60,000 nucleotides of DNA, taken from contig CM043964.1 in assembly GCA_014529385.2 (NCBI GenBank), positions 107,964,587 to 108,024,586 of the forward strand, written 5' to 3'. How positions within the stretch are numbered: position 1 is the first letter of the stretch; every line of letters starts with the position of its first letter. The notes beneath the pieces are model-generated. The model had not been told where the DNA came from. It made no database searches and was given only the letters and a program-made list of their open reading frames with translations. This document shows positions 22,389-34,445 of the stretch, in pieces. The translations under genes and the position numbers were made by a program. The DNA comes from Adiantum capillus-veneris. Taxonomy: Eukaryota > Streptophyta > Polypodiopsida > Polypodiales > Pteridaceae.

Positions 22389-23571
22389 TGTGTGGTCTAG
22401 TTAAGAAGGCGTGGAACCTTTAGCTATCAGAGTTCGTGATGAGAGTCACAAACACTTTGTGAAAAAATGTCTTTGGAAGTCACTAAACATCTTCCTAAAG
22501 ATGGCTTAAAGTCTAAGAGCGTTCGTGATAGAAAAAAGTCACAAACCCTCTTTCCTATTGTGCTTGTAATCTGCTTATTTTTGTAAGCAAGTTCGTGATG
22601 AAAGGATCTCCAATTCACAACCAAATTTACTTAAAAAGAGAAATTTAAAACACTGAAGTTTTATCCATGAAACCTCAACTATCATACAAGCACAAATCCC
22701 ATTCAAAATTAAAACCTCTTTTACGGAATTTTGTAACCTCACCCTTAATTACATAGTGGTAACTTCAAACTTTTGAAAGGAAACCACGAGCTTCCACCTT
22801 CACGATGACCATTTCTGATTTTATAGAGATTTAAGAGCTTCTATATCAAATCCCACACCATTTTGATGAAGGAAAATCCTAATTCACTCCGTCACAAGCT
22901 CAGATACAAGATAGCGAAGAGGCAGGAGTGCAATACACACTCATTGAGCAACCACGAAGTGAATTACTCAAAAGAGAAAAATTGCAGGTTTTTTCCCTTG
23001 AGAAGCATCCCTTTCTCTCTTCCTGATGGCCAAATGTGCTGATGTGTCAAAATATTGGGCCTTTTATCCATTTTTGACAAAAACTAGGTCATTTTTAGCT
23101 CATTTTTTACCCAAAATACAATTTTTGACAAGAAAAATCCGAAACAGAGTCCAAAAAATCCTTGAATTTGTGGGATCCCTTGCATAAGCATAAAACACAT
23201 AGATATGCATCATTTTTCATCACTTTTTTGTTTTAGATATGCAATTTAAGGACAACATCCGTTAGCTGCTATTTTTGGCACTTTTTGCTTGCACGAATCT
23301 TTGTAGGCGAGATGAATGTGCCACCATGAAACACTTGGCATATGTACATTATGAAACCAAATCAGGAATATTATCAATGAGAAAACATGCAACGGCACCA
23401 CATCCAGGGCCATGAATCCCCAAAGAGGTATGTAGATGTTAGCAACTACAATAGCTGCTTTAACATATCCCAATATATACATTATTGCTTTTATTCCCAT
23501 GCATAGAAAAATGTCAAAAGTGAGGCAAATGTTTTTATTTCACATTCTGCATGTGCCATGGCACGATAGCA
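22389..23571 (-). repeat. Ty3-A 5' LTR (right copy)
   Basis: Partner of 16120-17214. It carries about 60 bp extra (22869-22930) absent from the left copy. Identity looks clearly below that of the Copia LTR pairs, indicating an older insertion. Confidence 0.85.
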
Positions 23572-24950
23572 TACTCCCACCTTCTCATTTACTGTTGATT
23601 TTGCTTAGGACCCAATCGAATTTTTGCTTATCCGAGATGTCCACACCAAGTGGGGCACCAAGGTGTCTGAACACATTGCCTTTTGAGGTAATCTCCTTTG
23701 ACCATTCTGTAGGGTCAAACGAGTAATTTTTAGTGAGTGATATCAATCTAATTTCTCAAATTGCATTGAGCACGAAGCAATAGCAAATATTTGGACGATC
23801 TTGAGAGCTCTTCTTAGCATCTAGGAATTGGCTTTTATGAAGAGCAATGAATCGTCACCAAACAGCTACCAATTTTTTGCCCCTAGGCAATAAGAGCCCT
23901 TGGATTTCTCCTTTGGTAGCATGATCTTCAAGTGAAGTTACAAGGGAATGTGAAACAATTGCAAAAAGCAACGAGGCAAGGGGACAACCTTACTTGATTG
24001 ATCTCTTTACTTCAAACATTCCCACCACCCTATTGTGGAAGAGGAGCTTAGAACATCTACCCTCCCCAAGGGTGTGAATTATCGCAACACATAATCCCAC
24101 TGCCTTCATGACAACTACAATGTAAGACCATGTGATTTTGTCATATGCCTTGTCAAGGTCTAGTTGAAGGAGGATGCATTCTTGCTTGGTGAAATTAGCA
24201 TAGTTGATTCTGACTCTTGCTTCAAGAATGTTGTCATAAATCAATCTTCCTTTGATAAATCCATGTTGACGGGGGGAGATCACTTTGTCCAGGATTGGAG
24301 CCACCCTTAGAGCTATAACCTTGGCAAAAATCTTGTAACCAGCTGTCATTATTGAAATATTTCGCTAGTGTTTTAAAAGGGAGCCTAACTTGGAAATATG
24401 CTTGATTAGCCCTTTTCTAAAGCTAGCATCCATATGTCCCTCTGATTGCGCCTTGTTTACCAAAGGATTTTAAGATCCTCCCAAAATCTTTGAAGAATTG
24501 TGCTACAGTCCATCCCACCCGGGGGAATTTTCCTTACCCATTGCCTTCAAGGCGGTCTAGCATTCATCTTTCAAGATGGACCTTTTCAAATCGTTTGCTT
24601 CATAGGTAATATACAAATCAATAGTGATCTCACATCCTCAACCGCTTGTATAGGCAGCCTTCTAGATGACCTATAATTTGGCTAAGATTGTTCAGATTGG
24701 CCATATCATTCTAGTTTTGGATTATATTCCCCGTCCCATCTGTGATTTTTGTTATTGAATCCCTTCTTTTTGACCTTTAGAGCTCTTAAAAAATGCTCTT
24801 GCTTGGCAGTCTCAACCTTGAGGGAAATTGTTGTGGCAGCAACCTGGTTACTCGACTTGTAGATTGGCAAGCACAGTCTTGGCTTCAAGCTGCCTCCTAT
24901 GCTCCTCCTCTAAAGCTCTACCTTCATGCTTTTTGTTTGAGAGAAATGCC
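23572..24950 (-). pseudogene. L1-type LINE ORF2, RT part (before the Ty3 insertion)
   Basis: Minus strand. Open piece at 23990-24349: YKIFAKVIALRVAPILDKVI, SPRQHGFIKGRLIYDNIL, ILLQLDLDKAYDKITWSYI. These are RT motifs of plant L1 elements, with the first catalytic Asp in LDLDKAYD. Upstream (24700-24890) is EHFLRALKVKKKGFNNKN; downstream are SIKQGCPLASLLFAI and VFRHLGAPLG in other frames. The element is cut by Ty3-A at about 23571 and resumes at 16119. Confidence 0.85.
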
Positions 24951-25550
24951 TGAAGGAATCTTATAATAATTCTAAAAATTCCTCTGTTTAAAGAAACAAA
25001 AAATCATAATGAATGTTTAGCTCATAGAAAACTAATGATTATTCTCTCAACTCACATCAAAAATTTGTATCATTTTGGACTTAGGTAAAATAACTTACCC
25101 CCTTCACATAGTCCTTCCCAATTGTTGGGATTCAGTGCCCCCAGTTGAGCTGATCAAAACTCACAAAGGAAAAACAAGGTGAAGTCTCATGGTGGCTTGC
25201 TTACATAATAAAAGGCTGTAGCTAGTGTAAGGTGAGAGTTTGGGACTAAAAAAATAAGGAAAACGTAGGATGCTATGGTAATTTGTGGAGAAACAATGTG
25301 TTGGGGGTGGATGAATTCCCAAGGAGTGCTTTACAAAGGAGAGAGCTAGAAGCCTTGTTGTAGCTCTCTTTTTTGTTCTAACCAAAAACTGCTCAACCTA
25401 GTTGTGTGGCCGAGGACTGAGACATACAAGTACACTATTGTTTCTCTTAGTATCATGCCTCAATTGACTATTTGTGAACCCAATATTTGATCACCCTTTT
25501 TACTACCTAATAAAAAATCTTATGTTACAGTAGCAAGCACCTGCAGAAAG

Positions 25551-25589
<39 letters not shown>

Positions 25590-28275
25590 CCCTCAATCTT
25601 AATGCACTATGTTCTTGCACCTTCATGGATCAAGTGACTGAGAGATTTTTTCCCCTCAAGTTCTTTTGAATTGAGTATCTCTTTTATGAGATGTAGTTAG
25701 GCTTTTCTTGACAAGAGGCTCATCTATGCACTAATTTGTCAAAATCAAACCTCTTTGGAGTATAATTTGTAGCCCTTTTTAAACATTCAATGAGGTCCCT
25801 TTGGGATTGTTCCTACAATGGGAAAATTTATCTTCTCTCTTTCCTTTGTGGGAAATTACATGGAAGGCTCTTCAAGGCTTCACCTAGCTTCTCTTCCTTG
25901 GGAGTAACATGTCATGTCTAAGAAATGCCCCATACATAAGTCCCAGACATTGTCTTTGTATCTCTTTATTGAATCATTTTGTATCAAGGGTGTTAAGCCC
26001 TCCTCTTGTCGTATCATATTTTCTTAGGAAATGCTAATGCTCTCACATGCATGCCTTAGCCATGCATGTGTGTAGAACTAAGCCTTTGAATGTGACTCTG
26101 TTGTTTGTGACATAGTTGCAAAACAAAAGGCAAAGATCCATCTAAGCCTTGTGAGTGAGCATGCATGAGGCTTACTTCTTCAAAACGAAACTAATAACTA
26201 AGCACGCCCCATATGCCCCAACTTTTTTTTTTTAAAGGCTAAATTTATAATTCCAAATACTCTTGTTGTCTTGCTGGCTACTAAGAACAACCGCCAAGGT
26301 GTCTCTTATCCTTTGGCAAAGTCCTCTTCACACAATCAAGTGTGTCTTTGCAAAAAAAACCAAGGACTATTCCTTACGATTGATTGGATGTTTCTTTAGC
26401 CCTTTGCATGGTGTTCAAGTAATAAATGTTTTATTTAAGAGGTCTATCTCAAACCTTGTTGGTGCTAGTATAGCACGACATCAAAGTTATCAACAGGCCT
26501 CAAAATTGCAGGGCACCCTTACCCATCCTAGGGAAGGAAAATTTTCAAGAGTGCATGTCCCATGGGAAGGGTTGTTTGGCATTTTCGACCTTCAAACTGA
26601 AGGGAAAATTTTCCCTACCCTTCCGATCAAATCTTTACCAAAATCCAGTTTTTTCACATGTGTTTTCGAACAATTATAACTTGTAAAGAAAGTTCTAAAG
26701 TACAATGAGAAAGGGTGCACTTTGAAAACATTGCACATCAATACTATAAATCATTTCCTACAAGATACAAAATGAGTAAGAGGAGTAGTAAGCTATAAAT
26801 GGAACATGAAAATATTTGGAACTTGAAATGTCTTGTAATGCAGCTGTGTTGACAACATCATACATCTTGGAATTTGTTGGATGTACCCTTTGCTAGAATT
26901 GTAACAATGAAGAGTCTCCCCTCAGGTTATAGACCTTCCATTGTTGAGCTCATGAATTTACCGCTATCGCTATTCTCTCTGTGAAGCTAGGGTAGACCTC
27001 TCTTCAAACTTCCAAGTTCCAAGTTCCCTCTAAGTCGTTCTCGTCTCCTAAGAATCACCAATGACAAACAATAAGATCCTTATAACATTATATACATAAA
27101 TTGTAGCATCCTAATGATTAGACATGGTGCCATCTTAAACATGATGAAGTGATAAGTATGGGTTTGTATAAATAGGCTTTGGGAGCATGCCTAGCAAACC
27201 AGGAGGCTAGCACTATGTGAAACACGATTCATGAAGGAGCCTTGAGACTTGAAGGACCTTTGCAATAGTAGACTCTAGAGTCGTCTGGACTCACAATCTA
27301 GAGGTCACCCAAGGGAATCCTGAGGGGAGCTTGCAGTTCATGGATAATGGGAGAGTGCTAGGCAATTCTGGAATTTGGAGCTTGTAGTTGATCGTGAGTC
27401 TGAGCCCTTGTAAGAATCAATCGGTATCTGAGAACAATTTCAAAAGATTTTGTATACCAAATCAAAGTGGGGAGCAAAAAGAGTGCTTAATCTTTACTCT
27501 CACTGTAATTTCCTTCAATAAGGCATTATTCAGCGACGCTTTGAGTTAATCTCTATTGTACTTATTTCTCTCTTTTTCCAACCCACTAGCCTTGATTACA
27601 TGGAATCCTCAAACCTCCTCATCTCAATTGGAACTTGGATATAGAAGCTCTCTGTCAGGAGTTGGTGGATGAGAGAGACAAGTGACGAGACTCGTCACTC
27701 AAGCCCGATGCCCTCACTAGAAAACTCGCGAACGATTGAACTTTCAACTCTCAAGTTCAAACTTTAAACTTCAATGTTCGCACTTCGTCTCCTCTATAGT
27801 CTGCCCAACGCATTAAAATTCCCTATATTAGAAAGCTTACCTGAAATTACCTATATTAAAAAGTTACCTTAACTTTTTGAAAGGTGCATGGCAATGCATG
27901 CTTGAATAACTTTCAAAATCAGATTCCATACTCATTAGTGACTCTCAAAGTCCATAGAACATCCTCTAGGTACAAGTCCAAAAGTCCCAATCCCAAGCAT
28001 TCGCATGATTAATCTTTGCAGGGCACTTTGAGAGGTTACCCTTCCCTAGGAAGGCCTTGCAAAAATATGCCCTTCCTTGGGGCAGGGCCAGTCGAACAAC
28101 CTATCCTTCCTTAGGAAGGGCTATTATAAATTTTCCCGGCGTGTGCACGGCTAGTAGCAAAGGAAGGGTGGGAAGGGTTGCAATTTTCGGCCCTGGTTAT
28201 CAATGCCATCATTTGAGGTTTCTCTGCAAGGTGGGTTGCTAAAAGCTAGCATGGGCGTTCAAATTGCCTTATTCA
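24951..28275. other. Gene-free stretch
   Basis: No coding region recognised; a 138-codon open frame at 26263-26679 has no domain. At 27171-27178 there is TATAAATA followed by a leader-like sequence, possibly an LTR promoter. Runs of CCTTCC/GGAAGG occur at 26515-26640 and 28030-28190. Confidence 0.45.
25553..25587. repeat. (CT)n microsatellite
   Basis: About 35-bp CT run. Confidence 0.95.
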
Positions 28276-28673
28276 ATGTTGGAAGGCCAAAGTTTGGGTC
28301 TTATGAAAGAAGTGTATTGATGATAGTGATGAAGGTTGGTTTCTTAAAAACCTTTATTTCATGTAGCTTGAAAGATATAATTAGACATTGAAATTGTCTA
28401 ATTATACAAGTGGATTTTGGAAGGTCAAAGTTTCGATATTATGAAAGAAGTGTTTATAATGGGCTTGAGGGTAGTGATGCAACTAGGTTTCTTGAAAACC
28501 TTCAATTTATGAAGCTTCCAAAAATTATCAAGTTTCATGGGCTTTGATCTTTTTAGATGTAAGGGCAAGGGTGGGCAAGGCTTGCCACGAGTTAGGGTAT
28601 GCATGCTAGGTGGGGCTCTATATAAGAGCATGGTTGGGGGGCTAATAGCATGCCTATCACTCCTTGGTCTGCA
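28276..28673 (+). repeat. Probable LTR (or its 3' part) with TATA box, followed by a PBS
   Basis: The right end is GTCTGCA, then TTGGTATCTAAGCC (28674-28687), one or two changes from an initiator-Met primer-binding site. A TATA box (CTATATAAGAGC) lies at about 28618. The last 120 bp recur at 31080-31200. The left end is a guess (TGTTGGAAGG at 28276). Inside it a diverged unit of about 145 bp is duplicated (GGAAGGCCAAAGTTTGGGTC, GGAAGGTCAAAGTTTCGATA). Confidence 0.55.
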
Positions 28674-28689
28674 TTGGTATCTAAGCCTA

Positions 28690-31075
28690 GGTGGAGATTT
28701 TTCCCAAGAGGGGAAGGGTCAAGGAGGAAGGTCGAGAGAAGGGCCATGGAAGAGCGCCCTTGGCCGAGGTGGTCATGACGGAGGTGGACTACAGAGAAGG
28801 GTGCAACTAAAAGGCAACACAAGCTTAGCAGTCCAAGGTGGTGAGTATGTGAGGGAGCCACCATAAAGATACATGAGCAAGAGGCTATTACACAAGAACT
28901 CCAAGAGGAGGAGAAGGGTTTCTCACTTGATACTCAGGCTACATTGAGCCAACACAAAGAGGAAGGGTGGAATGCCTTGAATACCCTTCTTATCGGGGTG
29001 CATCATGAAGTTGGACCTGGAAGGCCAAAGCTTGGACGCCATTGTTTGATCTAGCCATTTGCTAAAGAAAGGCCAACAAAAGAGGTGCCCATTTACAATC
29101 CATGATTAGATTTTGCAAGGCCCTTTACAAGCACATTCCACATTGACATCTTTCCTTGTCTCATTAGTTCCTACATTCGCCTTTGGATTTACTAAAGCTA
29201 CTACCTTTGTCATCATTGCTGATAAAATTCCCTTGCAAAGAGAAGAAGGCATGGCACAAAGGGGTAGCATGAGAACACAAGGGGAGGAAGACTAATTGGG
29301 AGGACACTGTGAAGAAGTGCCGTAAGAGAGCACCCTTGTAGGGAGGCAGAGCAACAATAGACCTTGATAGGATTTGTCATGTGTGGTGTCCAACGTAGTC
29401 ATCTCCACATGTGCATGAATTTTCCCTTCGTGGTTGTTGGTCATCAATGCCTATAGCGATCTGTATGTGCTCACACTGCAGCATCTTGTTCGCCATAGCT
29501 TTGGTTTTCTTTTCATATCTTGAGCACCCATGTAAAGAAAGTGATCAACCATGGTTGGGTAAATTCTCTTAATCTTGGATTTTTTCTTTTTTGATGTTGG
29601 TATGTATTTTAGAGAATTACACAGGCCATGCCTGGCGAGCAAGAGAAGCAAAACTTATATGCCATGCAAGGATCATGTAAGAGCTCTTGAATTCAAGGAG
29701 TCGGGCCATGCAAATGCATGCAAATTTCAAGGAGTGAGGCCATGCAAGTCGAGGTCATACAAAGCAACAAAAAGCTTCTGAGCTCAAGGAGCAAGACTTT
29801 ATGCATGGCTGGTGCAAAGCATGACAAACACCACAAACACAAAAGTGTGAGAAAAGTTTCATTCAAACAAGGCAACACATTATGGTTTGCATGCTAGTAT
29901 TGTGGACTTAAATCCAGACAAGTGTTTTTTTTAATGCTTCTGCTACGACACTTGATACTCTTTGTCGATGCTATCATTGACTAGATTGCAATTGATTGTT
30001 TGTTTGATGCTCAAATTTGAAAACAAAGGACCATGCACAAGGGTGCATGAGGACACACACACAAGATATGGTTATTTTTCTTATCAACAAATGTGGTTAT
30101 AAATCATAGCAAAGTAGTTAAACTACATTTATTTTGCCAATTCTTTCACATTTCGGAGAGTCAAGTGTTACATGCATGGCATGTTTTTTCCTACATATGA
30201 GATTCAAAGACATACCAAAAAGTCTCCATGTCAAGACCTACAACACGATTTATGTTGAGAGCAAGGGTCGTGTATCATGACACAAGTTCTAGCTATTGTA
30301 GTGACTCAACTTGTGGACACGAGTCCTATGGTGTTACTATCAGACCGACTATGTTATGTATTATTATGTTACACTCATGGTAAGCTTTCTGTGGGACAAG
30401 AAGTGTAGGTACACTCATCTCACTCTGACTTACTGAGATTTCCTTATGGAAACTGTATCACATAGGATGTTTATTTTAAAACAAGATTGGATCCATCAAT
30501 ACAAGGGTGGAGATATGATAAATGGCCATGGTTATCTGTCACATAATTTGCAAAAAAGACTCACACGGAGAGTCGACATATCATAAGATATATACTCCAC
30601 TTGTGGAGAGTATGAATTCTCATGGACTATGACACTTGGGCCATACTTTTATGCATCACAATTAGTCCTAAGGTGCTAATCATTGTGACTCTATGAGAAT
30701 CATTAAGGCTCTCTCTATTTAGACATTTATGTGGCCAAGGTTGTCTAATTAGATATGATTATGATTCTACCCATAAAAGTGGAAGAATAAGAAAGTGCAA
30801 CAACTTTATGAGTGGTCGTAGGGTAGTGATGCACAATTTGGTAGTCTTTACCTATTGTTCTTTTATTAGGTGCATCAAGAATTCTCACTTATGAAGTGTT
30901 ATGCTATGATCATTTGATGTATTTCAAATCCTCAGTCAATGGCTATTTTTAGAGAATATTTTATAATGTTTATGAAGATTTTTATCAAGTGGAAGGATGG
31001 ATCTCATGAAGGTTCCACTTGTAAAACATTAGATAATCAAGAAATGAATTCCACTTTTGTTTTTTAAGACAAAAA
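28690..31075. other. Interior of a possible non-autonomous LTR element
   Basis: It lies between two LTR-like ends in the same orientation, but no gag or pol motif could be read in any frame. If it is an element it is non-autonomous. Confidence 0.35.
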
Positions 31076-31079
31076 CTAG

Positions 31080-31200
31080 GGCAAAGGTCCTACAGTGGGT
31101 ATGAGGGCAAGGCCTACCACATCACGCATGCATGTTAGGTGGGGAACTATATAAGAGCATGGTTGGGAGGTTACTAGCATGCTTGTCACTCCCTGGTCTA
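31080..31200 (+). repeat. Second LTR-like end
   Basis: Matches 28554-28673: AACTATATAAGAGCATGGTT, then GGGAGGTTACTAGCATGC and TCACTCCCTGGTCT. No PBS follows; inverted copies of its own end do. Confidence 0.55.
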
Positions 31201-31228
31201 GCCTTGATCCAGACATAAGACCAAGGAG

Positions 31229-31398
31229 TGACGGGAATGCTAGTAACCTCCCAACCATGCCCCACCTACCTGCTGCATGGTAGATAGTGACAAACATGCT
31301 AGTAACCTCCCAACCATGCCCCACCTAGCTGCTGCATGGTAGATAGTGACAAACATGCTAGTAACCTCCCAACCATGCTCTCATATAGAGCCCCACCT
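31229..31398 (-). repeat. Three tandem 59-bp units, inverted copies of the LTR-like end
   Basis: Units start at 31229, 31288 and 31347 (the last is incomplete). Each contains GCTAGTAACCTCCCAACCATG, the reverse complement of the TATA-downstream part of 31140-31200. The whole block 31130-31398 could form a large hairpin. Confidence 0.85.
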
Positions 31399-31840
31399 AG
31401 TGCTTAAGTCATCTTATAGTTATCACTACCTTGTCAAAAACACTAGCCTCGTCATTAAAAAAAAGAAAAAAAATGTAAACACCTTCTCTATGTGTTGTTA
31501 AAGCGATGGCCGTATGGTCTGTTGGTTGGGTTGCTAGCTCCCTGTAAAAGCCAGTGAATGGTCGTCCCTTTGTAATTTCTTTGCATGAGCTTTCTTGTAT
31601 CTTTCTTGTTTTCTTAATACAAACATCGCATATAATGTGGGACTTATTAAAAAAACGACAAAGTATTTGTCTTGGGTTTTTTTTTGTGTGTCTTTTTGGC
31701 TAAGGATAAGACATGAGTCACAGTCCAACACTATTACAACTCTGGGACCTACCTCTACTAAGTCAATTGTCCTTAGCGTGTGTATTTTATTTGCCTTAAG
31801 CTTAGTGTGGGGGTCATACCTTCCACTTATGTTTTGAGAA
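31399..31840. other. No supported gene
   Basis: Minus-strand open frame of 130 codons (31534-31926) has no recognisable domain. A stretch at 31505-31625 (CGTATGGTCTGTTGGTTGGG, ending in T-rich DNA) has a weak SINE-like appearance, unproven. Confidence 0.35.
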
Positions 31841-31844
31841 CGGT

Positions 31845-33110
31845 CAATTGCAATTAAAAAGAATTTTTGAAACCTATCAAACGATTCTTGTGGAAGAACA
31901 ACACAAAAGACGTGACTCCTTAGCAATGGGGGAAATGGGAATGGGTGGTGAGACCCAAGAACGAAGGTGGCACTGGGATTTTGGATGCTATGATTGATCC
32001 AAAAGCCATGAATGCAAACCTAGTCATCTGGTTAGCTAATCAAAGGTAAGAATGGGTGGTCATGACCTCAGATATGATTTAAAAAAAGCAATGCTTGTCT
32101 CTCAAGGAGGCACATGGAAGGAGACTAAAGTGCATGATTTCTAGCTCCTAATTGGAATTTCCTTAAGCTTGGGGTCTGCATAGGGGAAACAACATAAACG
32201 TGCGACTAAGAAGCATCGGCTCATGGAGGGAAACTTTCAAATACTTTGGTCTCCATTATGCAGTGGTCCCTGGCGTTCCAAGCTTGGACGGGGATACTTG
32301 AACTCTTTTTGGAGGGAAGTTACATGAAAGATGAGTAACAAAAGGATCTCCAAACTTTCACATATTTGGGATGAAAAATTATATATGTTAGAAGGAAGTG
32401 GAGCAATTAGTAATTGAGTTTGAATACCTACAAAAGGATTCTAAATTGTAGGGTCTTGGAGGTTATGTGCTACAATCCTATGCCTATGACTAGGTGTTTG
32501 CACTTCCCAAGACTCAAGATATCTATAACAAGCTAATCTCCAAAACCAAGTGGTTTTCTTTGCTTGTCAATATATGGAGGGAAAATTAGTCACAAGAGTG
32601 ATGGTCAAAGAAACCAAGTGGTTTTCTTTGCTTGTCAATATATGGAGGGAAAATTAATCACAAGAGTGATGGTGAAAGAGTGTTAATATCATATGGGAGA
32701 TCAACTGACTGAACTCCATGAAGATGTTAATGGAAGGTGCTATGGGGATTCATCCCAATTGGGAATAAGATTCTTGCTAGAGGGATTGACATTGATACTT
32801 GCTCTAAATGTAGAATAGCTTTGGAGGATCCCCTACATCTGCTCAAAACTTGCCCTGTCACACGAGGTCTGGTCACAAAAATCTGCAAATGGTTGCAGAA
32901 GACCTAGAAGATCCTTTTCTCTATGAATGAGCTTATCCTAGGAGGGAGGAGATCATAGAACCAAGACATTATGGCATCCACCCAATTTACCAAAAATTGT
33001 TATTTGAAACAAATATGCAAAGCTCAAAACCTTTGGGTCTTTGAGGGAAAATATATTGTGGCTCAATTCAATGATGTTGTGAGTGAGAGCACTAAGCTCA
33101 TTTACGTAGT
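31845..33110 (+). pseudogene. L1-type LINE ORF2 C-terminal part
   Basis: Plus strand, several frames: NEGGTGILDAMIDPKAMNAN with LVIWLANQR, then PSLDGDT and LFGGKLHER, then [20 protein letters not shown] with CPVTRGLVTKICKWL (zf-RVT, C-x2-C ... H ... C). Similar to the minus-strand LINE at 15.1-16.1 kb. A 69-bp tandem duplication (GGTTTTCTTTGCTTGTCAAT) lies at about 32551-32690. It ends near 33110 beside a Copia fragment. Confidence 0.78.
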
Positions 33111-33189
33111 AGGATCAAAGAGAGGGGCAACCGTTGATGCCAAATAATGTTCAATTAGTTGCATCGGCTACTCGAGTGGCAATACTTAA

Positions 33190-33498
33190 CAGCTCTTTGT
33201 TAATATCGTGTTGCATCTTTGTACAATCCCTTTTGGAAATATTTTTAATGCTTTTGTCGGTAACACCTCATCTGGGAATTCTGGTCAAAAGGGCAAAAAG
33301 AAGATGTGTTCCCATTATTGTAAAGCTAATGATCACTTGATCAAGCAATGTTTGAAATTGAAGGCAAAAGAAGCTAAGAACAAAGAGGCTAGTTCCACTA
33401 CAAGTGCAACTATTATAGAGTCTTCCACGAAAGGAGACTGTGATGTTGATGTAGATAGAGAATGGGGTTTTAGTGCAAAGTGCATTTATGATCCTTAT
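33190..33498 (+). pseudogene. Outer Copia fragment, gag end (left of the Ty3 insertion)
   Basis: Reads GNTSSGNSGQKGKKKMCSHY, then the CCHC knuckle CSHYCKANDHLIKQC and KGDCDVDVDREWGFSAKC. Nearly the same as the gag of Copia-3 (CCHYCKANDHLIKSC, KGDCNADVDAEWAFSAEC), so the same family. It is cut at 33498 by the Ty3 chromovirus and resumes at 44427. Its left end next to the LINE is not sharp. Confidence 0.88.
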
Positions 33499-33657
33499 TG
33501 TCAGGACACCGGCAAGGCCGGGCTAGACAAGGGCAAGGGCAAGGCCCGGCTAGGCAGTGTGGGAAAAGAGTCCAACTAGGGCAAAGGGCCAGGGGCCATG
33601 CTATATAGTGGGTGGTTGGGTGGTGGACTCCTAGGTTCTAGTTCCCCTTGTCTAACA
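33499..33657 (+). repeat. Ty3-B 5' LTR
   Basis: 159 bp. Shares GGGCCAGGGGCCATG and TATATAGTGGGTGGTTGGGT with the 3' LTR; differences include short GGGCAA indels. Confidence 0.95.
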
Positions 33658-33671
33658 TTGGTATCAAGAGC

Positions 33672-34366
33672 TTGGTTCTTTTTTTTGGGAAAGGCACAAC
33701 CGTGGAGGAGGGGAGCCACACAAACTTGCATGCTTTTTTGCATGTCGGGGTCAAGGCACCGTGGAGCACACCTCCTGTGAGGAGGACGACAGGACAAAAA
33801 CCATATGCAACTACCCTTGCAAGGAGAAGTCACCGAGGCAGGACCTGCACCAAACATAGCCCTTGTGGGCTCTACGGCATCGCGCCGACGGGGGGAGAGT
33901 TTCCCGGGCCTATAGTAGCAGGCGGAGACAAGCAACACACGAGGTGGGGGGAGCTTGGCTCGACCCCTCACGTTGTTTGCAAGCAGCCATAGCGGTGAGC
34001 TTGTTTCTCTACACACTCGACGGGCACCCAAACCCTTGGGGGTTAGTGGCCAAAGACTTTTTTTTTTCAAATACAAGGGACGATATCCAGAGTGGGGTAC
34101 CCCCCCTCCCTCGTGTGCGGATTCAACAAGGCTCGGCATATTGACACACATATTTTCTGCGTATTATCGACAGAAACTCAGAAATTTAATCAAAGCATCT
34201 CCGTGGGAGTTCAAAGTAACATTATCTTCCAAAATCAATTAACGGTTGCACGCATAATTGATTCGGATACCAAGGAATTAAGGAATTCCCTATACGGCGG
34301 ACATTTCGGATCGATTTCCACGTGGATACTATCGACTTTGACGGAATTAGCAAGGCTAATTAAACT
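33672..34366 (+). other. Ty3-B leader
   Basis: Untranslated stretch between PBS and gag. Long open frames on both strands (for example 191 codons at 33576-34151 minus) reflect GC-rich composition and have no domain. A TTTTTTTT slip site lies at about 34060. Confidence 0.6.
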
Positions 34367-34445
34367 TTGCAAGTGCTCTCAATCTCAAGTATTTTTTTGA
34401 CTCTTCCTTGCACCACACTGTGCCGCCATGGATTCGACATCAATA

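Larger units (their letters stand above)
16120..23571 (-). mobile_element. Ty3-A: old, degenerate Ty3-type LTR retrotransposon inside a LINE
   Basis: Two diverged direct repeats of about 1.1-1.2 kb (LTRs) enclose minus-strand gag, RT, RNase H and integrase fragments in Ty3 order. Coding is broken into pieces of at most about 126 codons. The LTR ends are approximate and I found no convincing TSD. The element splits an L1-type LINE on the same strand. Confidence 0.88.

Noticed and set aside
16120-23571. Exact TSD for Ty3-A
   Set aside because: Tested the 5-bp flanks for several possible LTR borders; none matched, so no TSD is claimed.
26263-26679. 138-codon open frame in the gene-free stretch
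   Set aside because: No domain, no similarity to other parts of the window, composition like its surroundings.
31534-31926. 130-codon minus-strand open frame
   Set aside because: Runs into the plus-strand LINE remnant and has no recognisable motif.
33576-34151. 191-codon minus-strand open frame
   Set aside because: It lies over the LTR end and GC-rich leader of Ty3-B, reads antisense to the element and shows no domain; open by composition.
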